In this document: positions 1-9,438 of the stretch, in pieces
Position numbering within the stretch: the stretch's first letter is position 1
How the letters are laid out: each line of letters begins with the position of its first letter
Source of the DNA: Austropuccinia psidii
Lineage: Eukaryota > Basidiomycota > Pucciniomycetes > Pucciniales > Sphaerophragmiaceae
Length of the DNA: 64,000 nt
NCBI GenBank assembly: GCA_023105745.1
Contig: JALGQZ010000011.1
Span: 15,901,975 to 15,965,974 of the forward strand
Direction: 5' to 3'
The notes under the pieces: model-generated
The model's input: only the letters and a program-made list of their open reading frames with translations
What the model was told of the DNA's origin: nothing
Database searches by the model: none
Translations under genes and position numbers: made by a program

Positions 1-2156
1 TTTGATTTTAAACTTTCCTTATTTACGTGGATGTATACTGGACATCCAAAGGGATGTAGATGATCCATCTTAGGAGTAAAGCTGAAAATTGTCTCAAAAG
101 GAGTTTTGAATGATAATGAGGATACTGGTGTTCTATTTAGCAAGTAAGTTGCAGTAGACACAGCTTCTCCCCACCAATCGAAGGAGAGTTTAGAGTCCAA
201 CAGGAGACAACGAACTCTTTCCATCAGGGTTCGATTGGCCCTCTCAGCGAAGGGATTTTGCTGAGGTGTATGTGGAGCAGTAAGTAAGGATTCTATTCCT
301 TCGTTCAGCAGATATTGACGAAAAGATCCTTCAATGAATTCTCCACCATTATCAGATACGACCTTCTTAATCCGAAAATTAGTTTGTTTTTCAATAAATG
401 CTTTGAATGACCTGAATGCTTCAAAACATTTGGATTTGTTTGAGATAGATGTGGTGAAACAATACCTAGAGTAACTGTCAATAATTTGGAAAATAAAGCG
501 ACTTCCCCCTTTAAAGACAGGAGTAATTGGGCCACAGACGTCCATGTGGACTATTTGTAGTGGCTGGGAAGTGCTCGGAAAGGTGCCATTAAAGGGTAGA
601 CAATGAGATTTAGAACTTAAACATGCTTCACATTTCAAACCCGAAAAGTCCAAAGATGGGAAGAGATAGGAAGCATATTTATTGCTTGGATGTCCCAAGG
701 CTCGGTGAACAATAGATACGTCTGTACTTTTTGTCGTTAAATGCGAGACTGGAGTGCCAAGAAGGATTGAGATGACATTGTCTATCAACTTTCCTTCAAG
801 TATAATTTCGTTGTTTTCGTCAAAAAGGTGAACACTTTCTCCTTTTCCAGAGAGAGAACATCCTTTTCGCAGGAAGGGTGACAAGGAAATCAAAGGAGTG
901 GTGATGTTAGGAACAATGAGCGAATTTTTAAGGTGGATTATAGAACCCTTATAGCCTGTGATGGCAGCAGTGCCAAATCCTTCAGCATAGATTACAGTGC
1001 CATCGGCCTGGTTCAAGGCCACCCTAGTCTTCGTGAATGAGACGAATCTCTCTGAGTCTTTGAACAGAGAATGAGAGGCGCCGCTGTCAAGAATAGCACG
1101 TTCTTCCTTAATAAATGCTATCGTTTTAGATTCAGTACTGATGCAGTAGACCCTAGGAGAAGAAATTGGCTTTGATCCAGTACTTTCAGTACTGCTGGAG
1201 TTGCTCTTGGAGCGCTTGTCTTGATTTCTTCTTTCTCTAAACTCCTTAAGGAGGTGTGGATGAAGTTGAAAGCATTGGTCTTCTGAATGAGAAGCTTCAG
1301 GAGAATGCTTCCCATTTTTACATTTGACCTTTCTTTCACCGATACGAAGGGCCTGTCCATCGGATATAGATAACTCTTGATTTCTTGCAAGAGCCAGTTC
1401 TATATCTGATAGCATGCTTTCAAGAGTGGGAACACGTTTCAATATTTTAATCTCTTGATATATATTGTTCTTCACAAAGGATAAAGATGTAGGAAGATTT
1501 CTAAGATAGTAAAAAGCCAGCATACGAGACATAGTTTTTGCTTCAAATAGATCCTGTCCCATGGATTTAAGGAGCTTAGATTGATGTCGAATCTCTATAA
1601 TGGAGCTTGAAATGATTCCATCTTCTATCTTCATTCCAAAAAGTTTGGTCATAACTGTAGCACAGTTTTCAACAGATGAAGCAGCATAGAAATCGCGAAT
1701 ATTGATCCAGAGAGCGGCTGGATTGTAGTTCTCTTGATCATCGTCAAAGAACTTGTCATAGTTCTCTTGGTCAAGAGTGTTGCCTAGCCAGAAATAAATT
1801 TGTCGGCAACTGTTCTGGAAGAATTCTACTTCTTCATCTGGTGCATCATTAGGCAGAGAACTTATCCAGTCAGGCTTTAAGAATATGTCAATATTTTTTA
1901 TAGTGAGTGCCATTTTAACCTTATTACTCCACTTGGCATAATTCTTCAAAGTTAGTGGATCAATATTTGTTTTGTCTAGAGTTTTGGCAAGACTTCTGGT
2001 AGTAAGATCTCTTAGAAGGTTAGATTTTAGTAGTTAATATGAGGGAGTTGGAGTTCTCAAACAAAGATGATTGGAGGATTCTTGTCGTATTGGGCTTGAG
2101 GGTTCCTGAAGGATAGGTGACTCATTTCGAGTGGATTCTGAGTCAATTTGATTCAT
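1..2156 (-). pseudogene. CopA gag-pol (gag, protease, integrase part), one early stop
   Basis: One frame runs from an ATG at 2156 off the left edge. A TAA at 2034-2036 interrupts it after 40 codons; downstream it is open for about 678 codons. Gag residues (LTLKNYAKWSNKVKMAL) are followed by a C/H-rich knuckle-like segment (HSEDQCFQLHP), the aspartic protease motif LDSGASHS near codon 356, the pre-integrase HRALGHPSN near codon 488, and integrase catalytic residues in MDVCGP, SDNGGEF and AERANRT (near codons 537, 598, 637). The D, D, E triad is intact. If translation starts at a downstream ATG (1911) the stop would be outside the protein, but it would then lose the conserved gag start. Running off the window is the reason no closed ORF is seen here. 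Confidence 0.85.
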
Positions 2157-2215
2157 GGTGATAATATTGGTAAGAATAAAAGTGAATAAGAGTTTTATGT
2201 GAGATTTCAGCAGAA

Positions 2216-2231
2216 CGCTGGGCCCATAACC
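2216..2231 (-). other. CopA primer-binding site (initiator tRNA-Met anticodon arm)
   Basis: Directly after the 5' LTR the minus strand reads GGTTATGGGCCCAGCG. Its complement CGCTGGGCCCATAACC is the anticodon arm of eukaryotic initiator tRNA-Met (anticodon CAT), not a tRNA 3' end. Drosophila copia uses the same sequence with a half-tRNA primer. The match is seen directly; the priming role is inferred from copia. Confidence 0.8.
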
Positions 2232-2610
2232 TGAGAAGTTTTGGGTAAAGAGAAAGTGATACGTCGATAAGATAAGATGGATTGCGCAAGAGAGAGAAAA
2301 ATAGAAAATACATACCTGAGAAGTTTTGGGTAAAGAGAAAGTGATACCTCGATAAGATAAGATAGAGATCACAGAAATGGAGGAATGATCTCTATTTATA
2401 ATAACGACGTATAACCCCCAAACACTACTCAGGAGTAGCAGTAGTTACAACGTAGTTAAAATAAGTAATTGACTAGATACAAGAAAAAGATACATAGAAT
2501 AATCTGGACTGGGGAGAAACAAGACAGACTGGAAGAACCAGACCAGGAGAAGTAAAGCCTTAGGATTATTTTCCTAAAGTAACGACTGACTTAGTCGTAA
2601 TATTCCAACA
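2232..2610 (-). repeat. CopA 5' LTR
   Basis: About 379 bp, TG...CA ends in element orientation (TGTTGGAATATTACG ... CAAAACTTCTCA). It contains a direct duplication of about 48 bp, 2229-2276 and 2314-2361, offset by 85 bp, at its downstream end. A TATA-like TATAAATAGAGATC lies upstream of the duplication and could be the promoter. Confidence 0.8.
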
Positions 2611-2625
2611 CTATTGTTGTTAGTG

Positions 2626-2772
2626 ATGATTACATTAACAACTCGGAGAGTTGATATCCTAGCTCCTAACTATATCTGGAGAGATTATTTTGAAGCGTGT
2701 CTTGATGGATCTCAAACCTTTTCACTTCACGGGCTTGCTCTTTCCAAAGACGCTACCCACAAATTGGTCTAA
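2626..2772 (+). pseudogene. Short conserved ORF fragment in duplicated segment (copy 1)
   Basis: A 48-codon open frame ending YIWRDYFEACLDGSQ...DATHKLV and then TAA. The composition looks protein-like rather than random, and the same frame is intact in the other copy (14638-14784). Only the 3' end of a longer coding region may be present. I do not recognise the family. Two near-identical copies are too close to show selection. Confidence 0.3.
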
Positions 2773-2910
2773 AATGTTACCCTTTTCATCTCTGTGACAT
2801 TGTAATCCAATGGGTTTCATGAAGAATTAAGAGTCTCAAAAATCACAATATCACCTATTTTTGTAGTATTTCCGGAGAAGATTTCAGGCGTCAGGAATAA
2901 AAATGCCAAA

Positions 2911-3318
2911 TTAATTCATAGTAAGCCTTTGATAACTAAAAAGAGCCCTTTTGGATAATTTGCTACCTTTTGGTATGCCAACATCAGCAGTAGAAAGTTC
3001 CTCGAGTATTTGAAAAAGTTCCAAATATAATGTAGGATATTTTTCGCTTTCATGAAGATTAAAAATATCCCTGACCTTATTTTCTTTAGCGTTCCAATAT
3101 TCACAACGTGATCACATAGCTATTGATAATTCATGCATGGCGATCAACACATCAGCAAAAGTTCTGATAAGGGTCATGGTTCTTGAAGCTATAAGCAGTG
3201 TGGATATTAATCTTATAATCATTTGAAATATCAATTGGCTTAAAGATAGTCTTTTTTGTGATGGGAGAAAATAAAGGGTGGAAGAATCGATATTTTGGAA
3301 TTTGAAATAACTTTTCAA
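2911..3318 (-). pseudogene. Unrecognised gene fragment in duplicated segment (copy 1)
   Basis: A minus-strand frame of about 135 codons interrupted only by TGA at 3112-3114. Before the stop it reads TMTLIRTFADVLIAMHELSI; after it SRCEYWNAKENKVRDIFNLH and a helical, acidic stretch ending SYQRLTMN then TAA. The residue mix is that of a real protein. The stop could be a CGA to TGA change (Arg). The same frame with the same stop is in copy 2. No family recognised; the upstream part may be a different exon. Confidence 0.4.
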
Positions 3319-3809
3319 CTGACTTCTTTTTCTAAAAGATTTTGTTAAAAAGTAAGTGAAACGAAAATCTTGTTTTATATTTAGAAATCTGATTTTTCAA
3401 ATTCCACAGTATATAAGGAACATATGTAAAGAAGCCAAACTAAAGGTGGGTTTTATTTCATCAACTAAAGTGTATTTAAATGTACAAGTATTTTAATAGA
3501 GATAATTTAAGATCTACCTAAAGGTGGACACCACTTTAAGCTATGATTTGTATATGTGAATGGTTAAATAATGGAGTCTGCTTTTAAATCTACGAAATGG
3601 GTTATTAACAAGTCTGATAATGTTGTCGTACCAAGTGGAGATAGTATTACCTTGCTATACCTCTTATGATGGTAGAATAGTCTTACGGTGACATTAACCG
3701 GGGAGAACAAATATAAGAATAGTGACGATGAAGGAACAATTAACTACAGCAGTTTTAAAGGAAGAATTGACTACAGTAACTTAATGAAGGAGTTCTCCGA
3801 AGAAAAGAG

Positions 3810-4217
3810 TGATAGAATATGAGCTGTTTAGATAATTTTATATTGCCCGAAAACAGTTTTTGTAATCAATAATAAAATACAATTCTAAGTAGTAACCGCG
3901 ATGAAACAATAAGTTTTTATCTCTTCTTTATGCGATGTCAATCTTGACTCTCCAGTAGTCTAATTGTCCCCCCTCCTCTTGGCTCAGCAGTGTGAGTGTT
4001 TTTATAATGTCTCACATCCTTTACGCTTGGACATAGATATAGCCAGGCAATCTCGACGGGCTAGTAGCTTTCCTTACGTCGGGTTGTCTGGTCTACAGAT
4101 ATAAATCAGAGTGAGTTTCTGATGGTATGTAGTGCTACCTGCGGTGGTTTTTGTGTTCTAGTGTTTTTGGACTAGGATTGACTAACCTAAGCTCATTGTG
4201 GCTTTTGTTTTTCAACA
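3810..4217 (-). repeat. CopB 3' LTR
   Basis: 408 bp; in element orientation TGTTGAAAAAC...TTCTATCA. It is preceded (minus strand) by a purine-rich tract, GGAGTGAGGGGGGA, the likely polypurine tract at 4218-4231. The end of gag-pol is encoded inside it. Confidence 0.95.
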
Positions 4218-7200
4218 TCCCCCCTCACTCCTAGTCTACAAACACCTAGTTCAGTCAGTGCTCGTTGAAGCGTCGGCTTTGGCACCGATTTTGTGAGAAA
4301 ATCGGCAAGCATGTTTACTGTCGATGCGTACTCAAGCCTGATGAGATTCGCTTCAATGGCTTCCTTAACAAAGTGAAGCTGTATATCTACATGCTTCATT
4401 CTTTTATTGTTAAGGTTGCAGCTTCCATTGGCTGTATTAATACAGCTTTGATTGTCTTCCCAGATGGTTATTGCTGCGTCGAACTGGAAGATGCATGCTT
4501 CTTGGCACCATTGTCAAAACCAAAGCAGTTCAGAGGTTAGATCGCAGAGGGATTTATATTCAGCCTCAGCAGTGGAAATGGAGACCGAGGGTTGTTTCCT
4601 CGTCTTCCAAAATATTAAACACCCGTCAAGTTGTGACAGAAAACCAGATGTGGAGCGTCTTGTTACCCAACAGTTTCCCCAGTCTGCATCGCTAAATGCA
4701 ATCAGACCTGGCTTTCCAATCCGCGAGTAACATAGTACCACCTCCCGTGTGCCTTGTAGGTATCTCAGTACATGAAGGAATGCCTTCCAGTGCTGTATAC
4801 CCGGTTTTTCCAGATATTGGGAGAGACTACTCACAGCGAAAGATAGATCAGGGCGAGTAGCCGTACTTAGATAGTTGATACTCCCAATGGCACTCCTAAA
4901 GTTTACCTGAACAGAGTCAAATGCATCTCTTTCCTCTTGTGTAGCAGGCCCCAAGTGCTCGTTGGGAACAAGAGGAGTACTTACGGCTTTGCAATCTTGC
5001 ATGCCGTATGAGTCCAACAGTGATTCGACGAAGTGATGCTGGTCTAAGGTAATGCTCTCTTCTTGTTGATTGATCTTTATACCTAATAGGAGGTCAGCCA
5101 GCCCCATATCTTTGATGTTGAATTCGTCATGAATCTCCTTCTTAAAGATATGGAGGTTCTTTCCGAATAGTGCAAAATCATCAACATGAACATAGATCCA
5201 TAGATCCTCTGGGTCTTTTCTATGGAATATGCACGGATCCAATTTACAGGTCATAAATCCAACACTCTGTAGCCAAAGTTTCAAGCGATTGTACCAGGCC
5301 AGCGGAGCCTGTTTAAGACCGTAAATCGCCTTTTTCAGACGTAGACAGAATTGGCGACGATCAATATTCAAACCTTGAGGAATAGATAAATAGACCAATT
5401 CAGTCAATGGTGCATTCAAGAAGGCACTTTTGACGTCTACTTGGTGGAAGTCCAGTTTGTTGATGCAAGCGTGGGCAATAAGAGCCCTCAAGGAGTTAAG
5501 ACGGCCTGTCGGTGCATAGGTATTGTTGAAATCAATCCCAGGGGTCTGTGTAAAACCTTGGGCGCAGAGGCGTGCCTTACGTTCTATGATTTGATTTAGA
5601 TGATTTCTTTTAAGCTTGAAGACCCATGTAGTACCTACCAACTTATATTCTTTTTTGAGGTCGATGATATCCCAAACATCCAGTTTGTCCATAGTAGCAA
5701 GTTCTTTTTCTATTGCTTTTATCCATTCTGACTTGTTGTCTGATTTTAAAGCACCATGGTATGTACTTGGTGTTTCTTCTGATTTTGTTAGATAGGACGC
5801 TGGTCGTCTTGAGTAAGGTAAAATGTGAATAGGATCAACGTCGCTGGTGATAATAGTTGGATGGCGAGGACCAATGACTTTAAGTCTTGGAGTTTTGTCG
5901 GTGTTGTTTGTTCGTTGTTCATCTATTGGCGGCATAGGTTGGCATGTGTTTTGAATCATTGATTCGTCATCAAAGGAATCAGTTTGTTCAGGAGGTGATT
6001 CATCGAGTGAGTTCATATTATCGTCTGTTTGTGGTATTATGTTTGTCAATGAGTTGTCATTTGCTGTGGCAGGTGAGTTGGTTTCAGAAAGCGATAAATG
6101 TGAGTCGTTGGTGGGCTGATCAAAGACTTCTTTCACATTCCAGGGTGTTTTGCTTTTTCCTCCGTTTACATAGGGAAATATATTTTCATTGAAGATTGCG
6201 TTCCTGGTTACTGTTACTTTCAGATCTGCTAATCTCAATATTTGATACGATGTATTTTCATTTTCAAAGCCCAAGAGTATACCTTCCTGGCCAGGTGGAG
6301 CCAGTTTCCAATTTCGATGTTTTTTCAAACTGTAAATCACTGCACGACAGCCAAAAGTTCTCAATCTTGCTAGTCTGGGTGATTGATTATACCATAACTG
6401 GTAGGGTGAGTTATTTTTCCTTGATGCGGTTGGAGATAAATTGGATAAGAAGACAGAGGTGTTAATAGCCTCTGCCCAATATTCATTGGGTAGATTGGCC
6501 ATGCCCATTAGGCATCTGGCCTTTTCAAGAATAGTTCTATTGCATCGTTCAGCATACCCATTATGCTCCGGTGTGTCAGGCGGTGAGAGAATGTGAATGA
6601 AGCCACATTCCTCAGACAGCTTTTTGAATTTTTCATTCACAAACTCTCCCCCTCGATCTGATGTAAGTTTCTTCATTTTCTTGTTTTGTTGATTTTCCAT
6701 CAGGTTTTTAGCGATAACAAATTGATCAAAACTTTCTGATTTTTTTTTGAGAAATTTTGTGATCTTAAATGATGTTGATTGATCAACAATAGTGAGTAGA
6801 TATTTAAAACCTGACAGAGATGGCGGAGTTATTGGTCCTACTAAATCAATGTGAATCGAATCCATCGGGTTTTGAGCTGGGTCGAAGTGATGATTGAAGG
6901 GCAGTCGGTGAGCCTTGTTTGTCTCACAGATCAAACATGATGTTTCTCCATTGAAGAGACCTAGGTGTTTCAAGACGGCAGGTCCAGGATGACCCAACCT
7001 GTTATGCCAATGATGTTTTTCTGAAGTCGTCAGTAAAGTAGAAAGTAGATTATAATTAATATACATAAGTCTATTTATTATTTCTCCAGTGAGTAGTACT
7101 TCGTTATTGGAAACGAGAGAGAAAGTGTTATTTTGTCGATGTACAGTTAGTTGATTCTTGAACAATTCCATCATGCTGATTAGATTACATTTGAGGCCTG

Positions 7201-8242
7201 GTACGAGCAGGCAGTTTTCTAGTTTCAGTATCTTGTCATTACATTTTAGAGTAACCCTTCCTATACCGATTGCCCTTAGTTGACTTTGACTGTCTCCAGT
7301 AGTGACTTCAGACTTTATGCTTCTGGGCTGGTCAGTAAAGAATTTGATGTTGTTAAACATATGGTGCGTAGCACCACAGTCAACAACAATTTGGTCAGTA
7401 GTAGGATATGTTGGTTCTAGCATTGTCATGAGTGCTTGAACCACGGATAGATGAGCAGTAGGATTATTCTTTCGTTTCTTATCTTTTCGAGAAGGTCTTA
7501 AGTGGGGATTCTCTGCCCAACACTCTTCTTTTTTGTGTGTGGTGCATTTGCTATTCTGTCGACCATTGGCACAATAGAAAATGATTTTATGAGGTTCATT
7601 CAAGGCTGTAGTTAAAGCGGTGCTGTTTGATTCACTTCTACTGGTGTTTTGATGGTTATGGTTAGCAAAGTCTTGTAGTCGTGATAGGATCAACAAGGGT
7701 TTTTCAATAATATCCTCGTTGAAAATCAGGTTTTCTACAAATTGGCTGAGATGCGAGCTCCCTCCTAGTTTTCCTAGTAGGGAATAAGACAATAGTTCTT
7801 CAGGGACGACAATACTTACCCCATCCAGCTCCATCATTAATTTACGACAGGTGTCGATATAGTTTTGCAAATTTCCGTCAAAAAAACATCTTTGCCAATC
7901 CATCCATACTCTGCCCCTGTTGACAGCCCATTTGGAGGCATATTGTTCAGCAATTTTAGACCAGAGTTCGCGACTATTCTCAATTGTTTCTGAGTTGATT
8001 ACCTCTCTAAATACCCTCTCTGTTATTCTTGTTGTGATTAGGTTTATAGATTCAAAACTAGCTTTAGTCCATTTATTTGCTGCGTTGGTCGAGGCGTCTG
8101 GAGCAATGGATTTCTCACAGACTTCAAGCAGGTCTCTCGACCGTAGATGAATTTTCATTCGCATTTGCCAGTGACCATAATTGGTGCCATCAAGAATTGG
8201 GATAGTGGAGATATCTTTAATGTCATGGGACTTGTCGTTCAT
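4193..8242 (-). pseudogene. CopB gag-pol polyprotein, single TGA near C terminus
   Basis: ATG at 8240-8242; 1242 codons are open to TGA at 4514-4516, then the same frame continues to TGA at 4193-4195. Domains in order: gag (LDGTNYGHWQMRMKIHL near residue 20); cysteine/histidine knuckle-like CTTHKKEECW (about 230); protease VDCGATHH (about 288, Cys instead of the usual Ser); pre-integrase HHWHNRLGHP (410); integrase D, D, E in IHIDLVGP, SDRGGEF, AERCNRT (464, 529, 565); RT with VDVKSAFLN (936) and active-site HVDD (1020); RNase H with DADWG (1186) and, after the stop, MKHVDIQLHF. The stop removes only the last part of RNase H. The tail ending DVEKQKPQ is encoded in the 3' LTR. Single-ORF gag-pol is usual for copia. 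With one nonsense codon this copy is probably inactive unless TGA is read through. Confidence 0.92.
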
Positions 8243-8248
8243 TGTTGA

Positions 8249-8266
8249 GTTTTTTTTTTTTTTTGA
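8249..8266 (-). promoter_or_regulatory. Poly(A) tract just upstream of CopB gag ATG
   Basis: A run of about 18 T on the plus strand (A in the transcript) ends six bases before the gag start codon. A-rich, unstructured leaders favour ribosome loading in fungi. Whether this run is functional or a slippage product is unknown. Confidence 0.4.
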
Positions 8267-8298
8267 GTATTGTATAACGAGTAATTTATAGATAGCTT

Positions 8299-8312
8299 CG
8301 AGACTGTAAATC
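8299..8312 (-). other. CopB primer-binding site (tRNA-Tyr GUA anticodon arm)
   Basis: The minus strand after the 5' LTR reads GATTTACAGTCTCG. Its complement CGAGACTGTAAATC contains GACTGTAAATC, the anticodon arm of fungal tRNA-Tyr (anticodon GTA in loop CTGTAAA, with A31-U39 and G30-C40 pairs possible). The register is the same as in CopA, CopC and CopD. Confidence 0.65.
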
Positions 8313-8720
8313 TGATAGAATATGAGCTGTTTAGATAATCTTATATTGCCCGAAAACAGTTTTTGTAATCAATAATAAAATACAATTCTAAGTAGTAACC
8401 GCGATGAAACAATAAGTTTTTATCTCTTCTTTATGCGATGTCAATCTTGACTCTCCAGTAGTCTAATTGTCCCCCCTCCTCTTGGCTCAGAAGTGTGAGT
8501 GTTTTTATAATGTCTCACATCCTTTATGCTTGGACATAGATATAGCCAGGCAATCTCGACGGGCTAGTAGCTTTCCTTACGTCGGGTTGTCTGGTCTACA
8601 GATATAAATCAGAGTGAGTTTCTGATGGTATGTAGTGCTACCTGCGGTAGTTTTTGTGTTCTAGTGTTTTTGGACTAGGATTGACTAACCTAAGCTCATT
8701 GTGGCTTTTGTTTTTCGACA
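8313..8720 (-). repeat. CopB 5' LTR
   Basis: 408 bp, matching 3810-4217 except for about five substitutions, mostly transitions (one is C to T within a CpG). Ends TG...CA. Confidence 0.95.
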
Positions 8721-8925
8721 AAGAGAACGTGGATGGCGGTACAAGGGGCCCTTTTTATATGGCTGATAACAGAGGCATTTCTAGACGAGATGTGCTGTGA
8801 GTCGAATAGGTCAGTTAGTTATGATGTCATGGCTAACTGTTTTTCTTTGTTTAAGAGCACAAATACATGCGCATGAATTGATCGACACATGCGCATCAGC
8901 GTTATGCGCGATTTTCAACAACATA

Positions 8926-9099
8926 TTGATAATATTTCATCTTGTATATGGGTTTGGAATGTTCAGATCTATTGGAGACTTCTTTCCTTGAAAGATATTG
9001 GAGAATATATAAATATATATCTTAATTAAAAGGATTAGCGATTCAATAAGTTTGTGAAGAACAGATCTTCAATAAAATTTTTATATATCCACTTGAATC
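8926..9099. repeat. Tandem-duplicated segment, copy 1, part 2
   Basis: Matches about 15436-15609 of copy 2, immediately right of the solo LTR TSD and left of CopC. It ends with the CopC target site GAATC (9095-9099). Confidence 0.85.
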
Positions 9100-9382
9100 T
9101 GTTAAATATAACCGAATTCTACGATGTCTATAGCATTACCTAGACTAGACCAGCTCAATAACAACTTTAGTCAAAACCATGTCTCTAGTCAGAACTAGCC
9201 ATGGTCTCCTACCTTTTTGACTAAACCAGTTACTTAGAGATCACTACGTGATCTATAGTTATATGTTGTACTTATCTCTCCGTTGTATATAAATATCTTA
9301 CGAGAACTGAGCAAAATGGTCTACATCCGTTCTTCTCAGCTTATTCTCAACAAGACCTTGTTCTAACCTTTTTGTGTCTTTA
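9100..9382 (+). repeat. CopC 5' LTR
   Basis: 283 bp, TGTTAAATATAACC...GTCTTTA. The right end is TA rather than CA; one more G could belong to the LTR because GG follows. A TATA-like TGTATATAAATATC lies near 9285 and is a plausible promoter. Confidence 0.9.
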
Positions 9383-9398
9383 GGTTATGGGCCCAGCG
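9383..9398 (+). other. CopC primer-binding site (initiator tRNA-Met anticodon arm)
   Basis: GGTTATGGGCCCAGCG directly after the LTR, the same 16 bases as CopA although the LTRs and proteins of the two elements differ. Complementary to the anticodon arm of initiator tRNA-Met, as in Drosophila copia. Confidence 0.85.
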
Positions 9399-9438
9399 TT
9401 GCCGAAATAAGCTTAGGATCAACTTACTAATCTCAAAC

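Larger units (their letters stand above)
1..2610 (-). mobile_element. CopA: Ty1/copia LTR retrotransposon, cut by left window edge
   Basis: Minus-strand Copia element. In the window are its 5' LTR (2232-2610), a tRNA-complementary site, gag, protease and most of integrase; RT, RNase H and the 3' LTR lie beyond base 1. The right end joins the first copy of a tandemly duplicated segment exactly at base 2611 (sequence ctattgttg), the same sequence that in copy 2 (14623) follows unrelated DNA, so copy 2 shows the unoccupied side of this insertion. The second TSD copy cannot be seen. Confidence 0.9.
2611..3424. repeat. Tandem-duplicated segment, copy 1, part 1
   Basis: Nearly identical (I estimate 1-3 percent difference) to 14623-15436. 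Copy 1 continues at 8926-9099 and 13748-14369 once the inserted elements are taken out. Total unit about 1.6 kb. It holds two short gene-like fragments described separately. The origin (host gene or old repeat) is not clear. Confidence 0.85.
3810..8720 (-). mobile_element. CopB: near-intact Ty1/copia element
   Basis: A 4911-bp minus-strand element with two 408-bp LTRs that differ at about five positions (about 1.2 percent), TG...CA ends and an exact TSD AAGAG (3805-3809, 8721-8725). It inserted into a solo LTR. One gag-pol frame is broken only once. It is the youngest-looking Copia element in the window. Confidence 0.95.
3425..8920. mobile_element. Solo LTR (580 bp) split by CopB insertion
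   Basis: The two parts 3425-3809 and 8726-8920 join into a 580-bp unit starting TGTAAAGAAGCC and ending TTTTCAACA (TG...CA), flanked by the 5-bp duplication ACATA (3420-3424 and 8921-8925). The second tandem copy near 15432 lacks the whole unit, so this is an insertion, not a deletion elsewhere. It has no coding potential. A solo LTR left by recombination between two LTRs is the simplest reading; a small non-autonomous element is the alternative. It is not similar to the LTRs of the other elements here. Confidence 0.75.

Noticed and set aside
305..1390. Small minus-strand ORFs at 305-535 and 1118-1390
   Set aside because: They lie in other frames of CopA gag-pol, whose real frame is open across the whole region and runs off the window.
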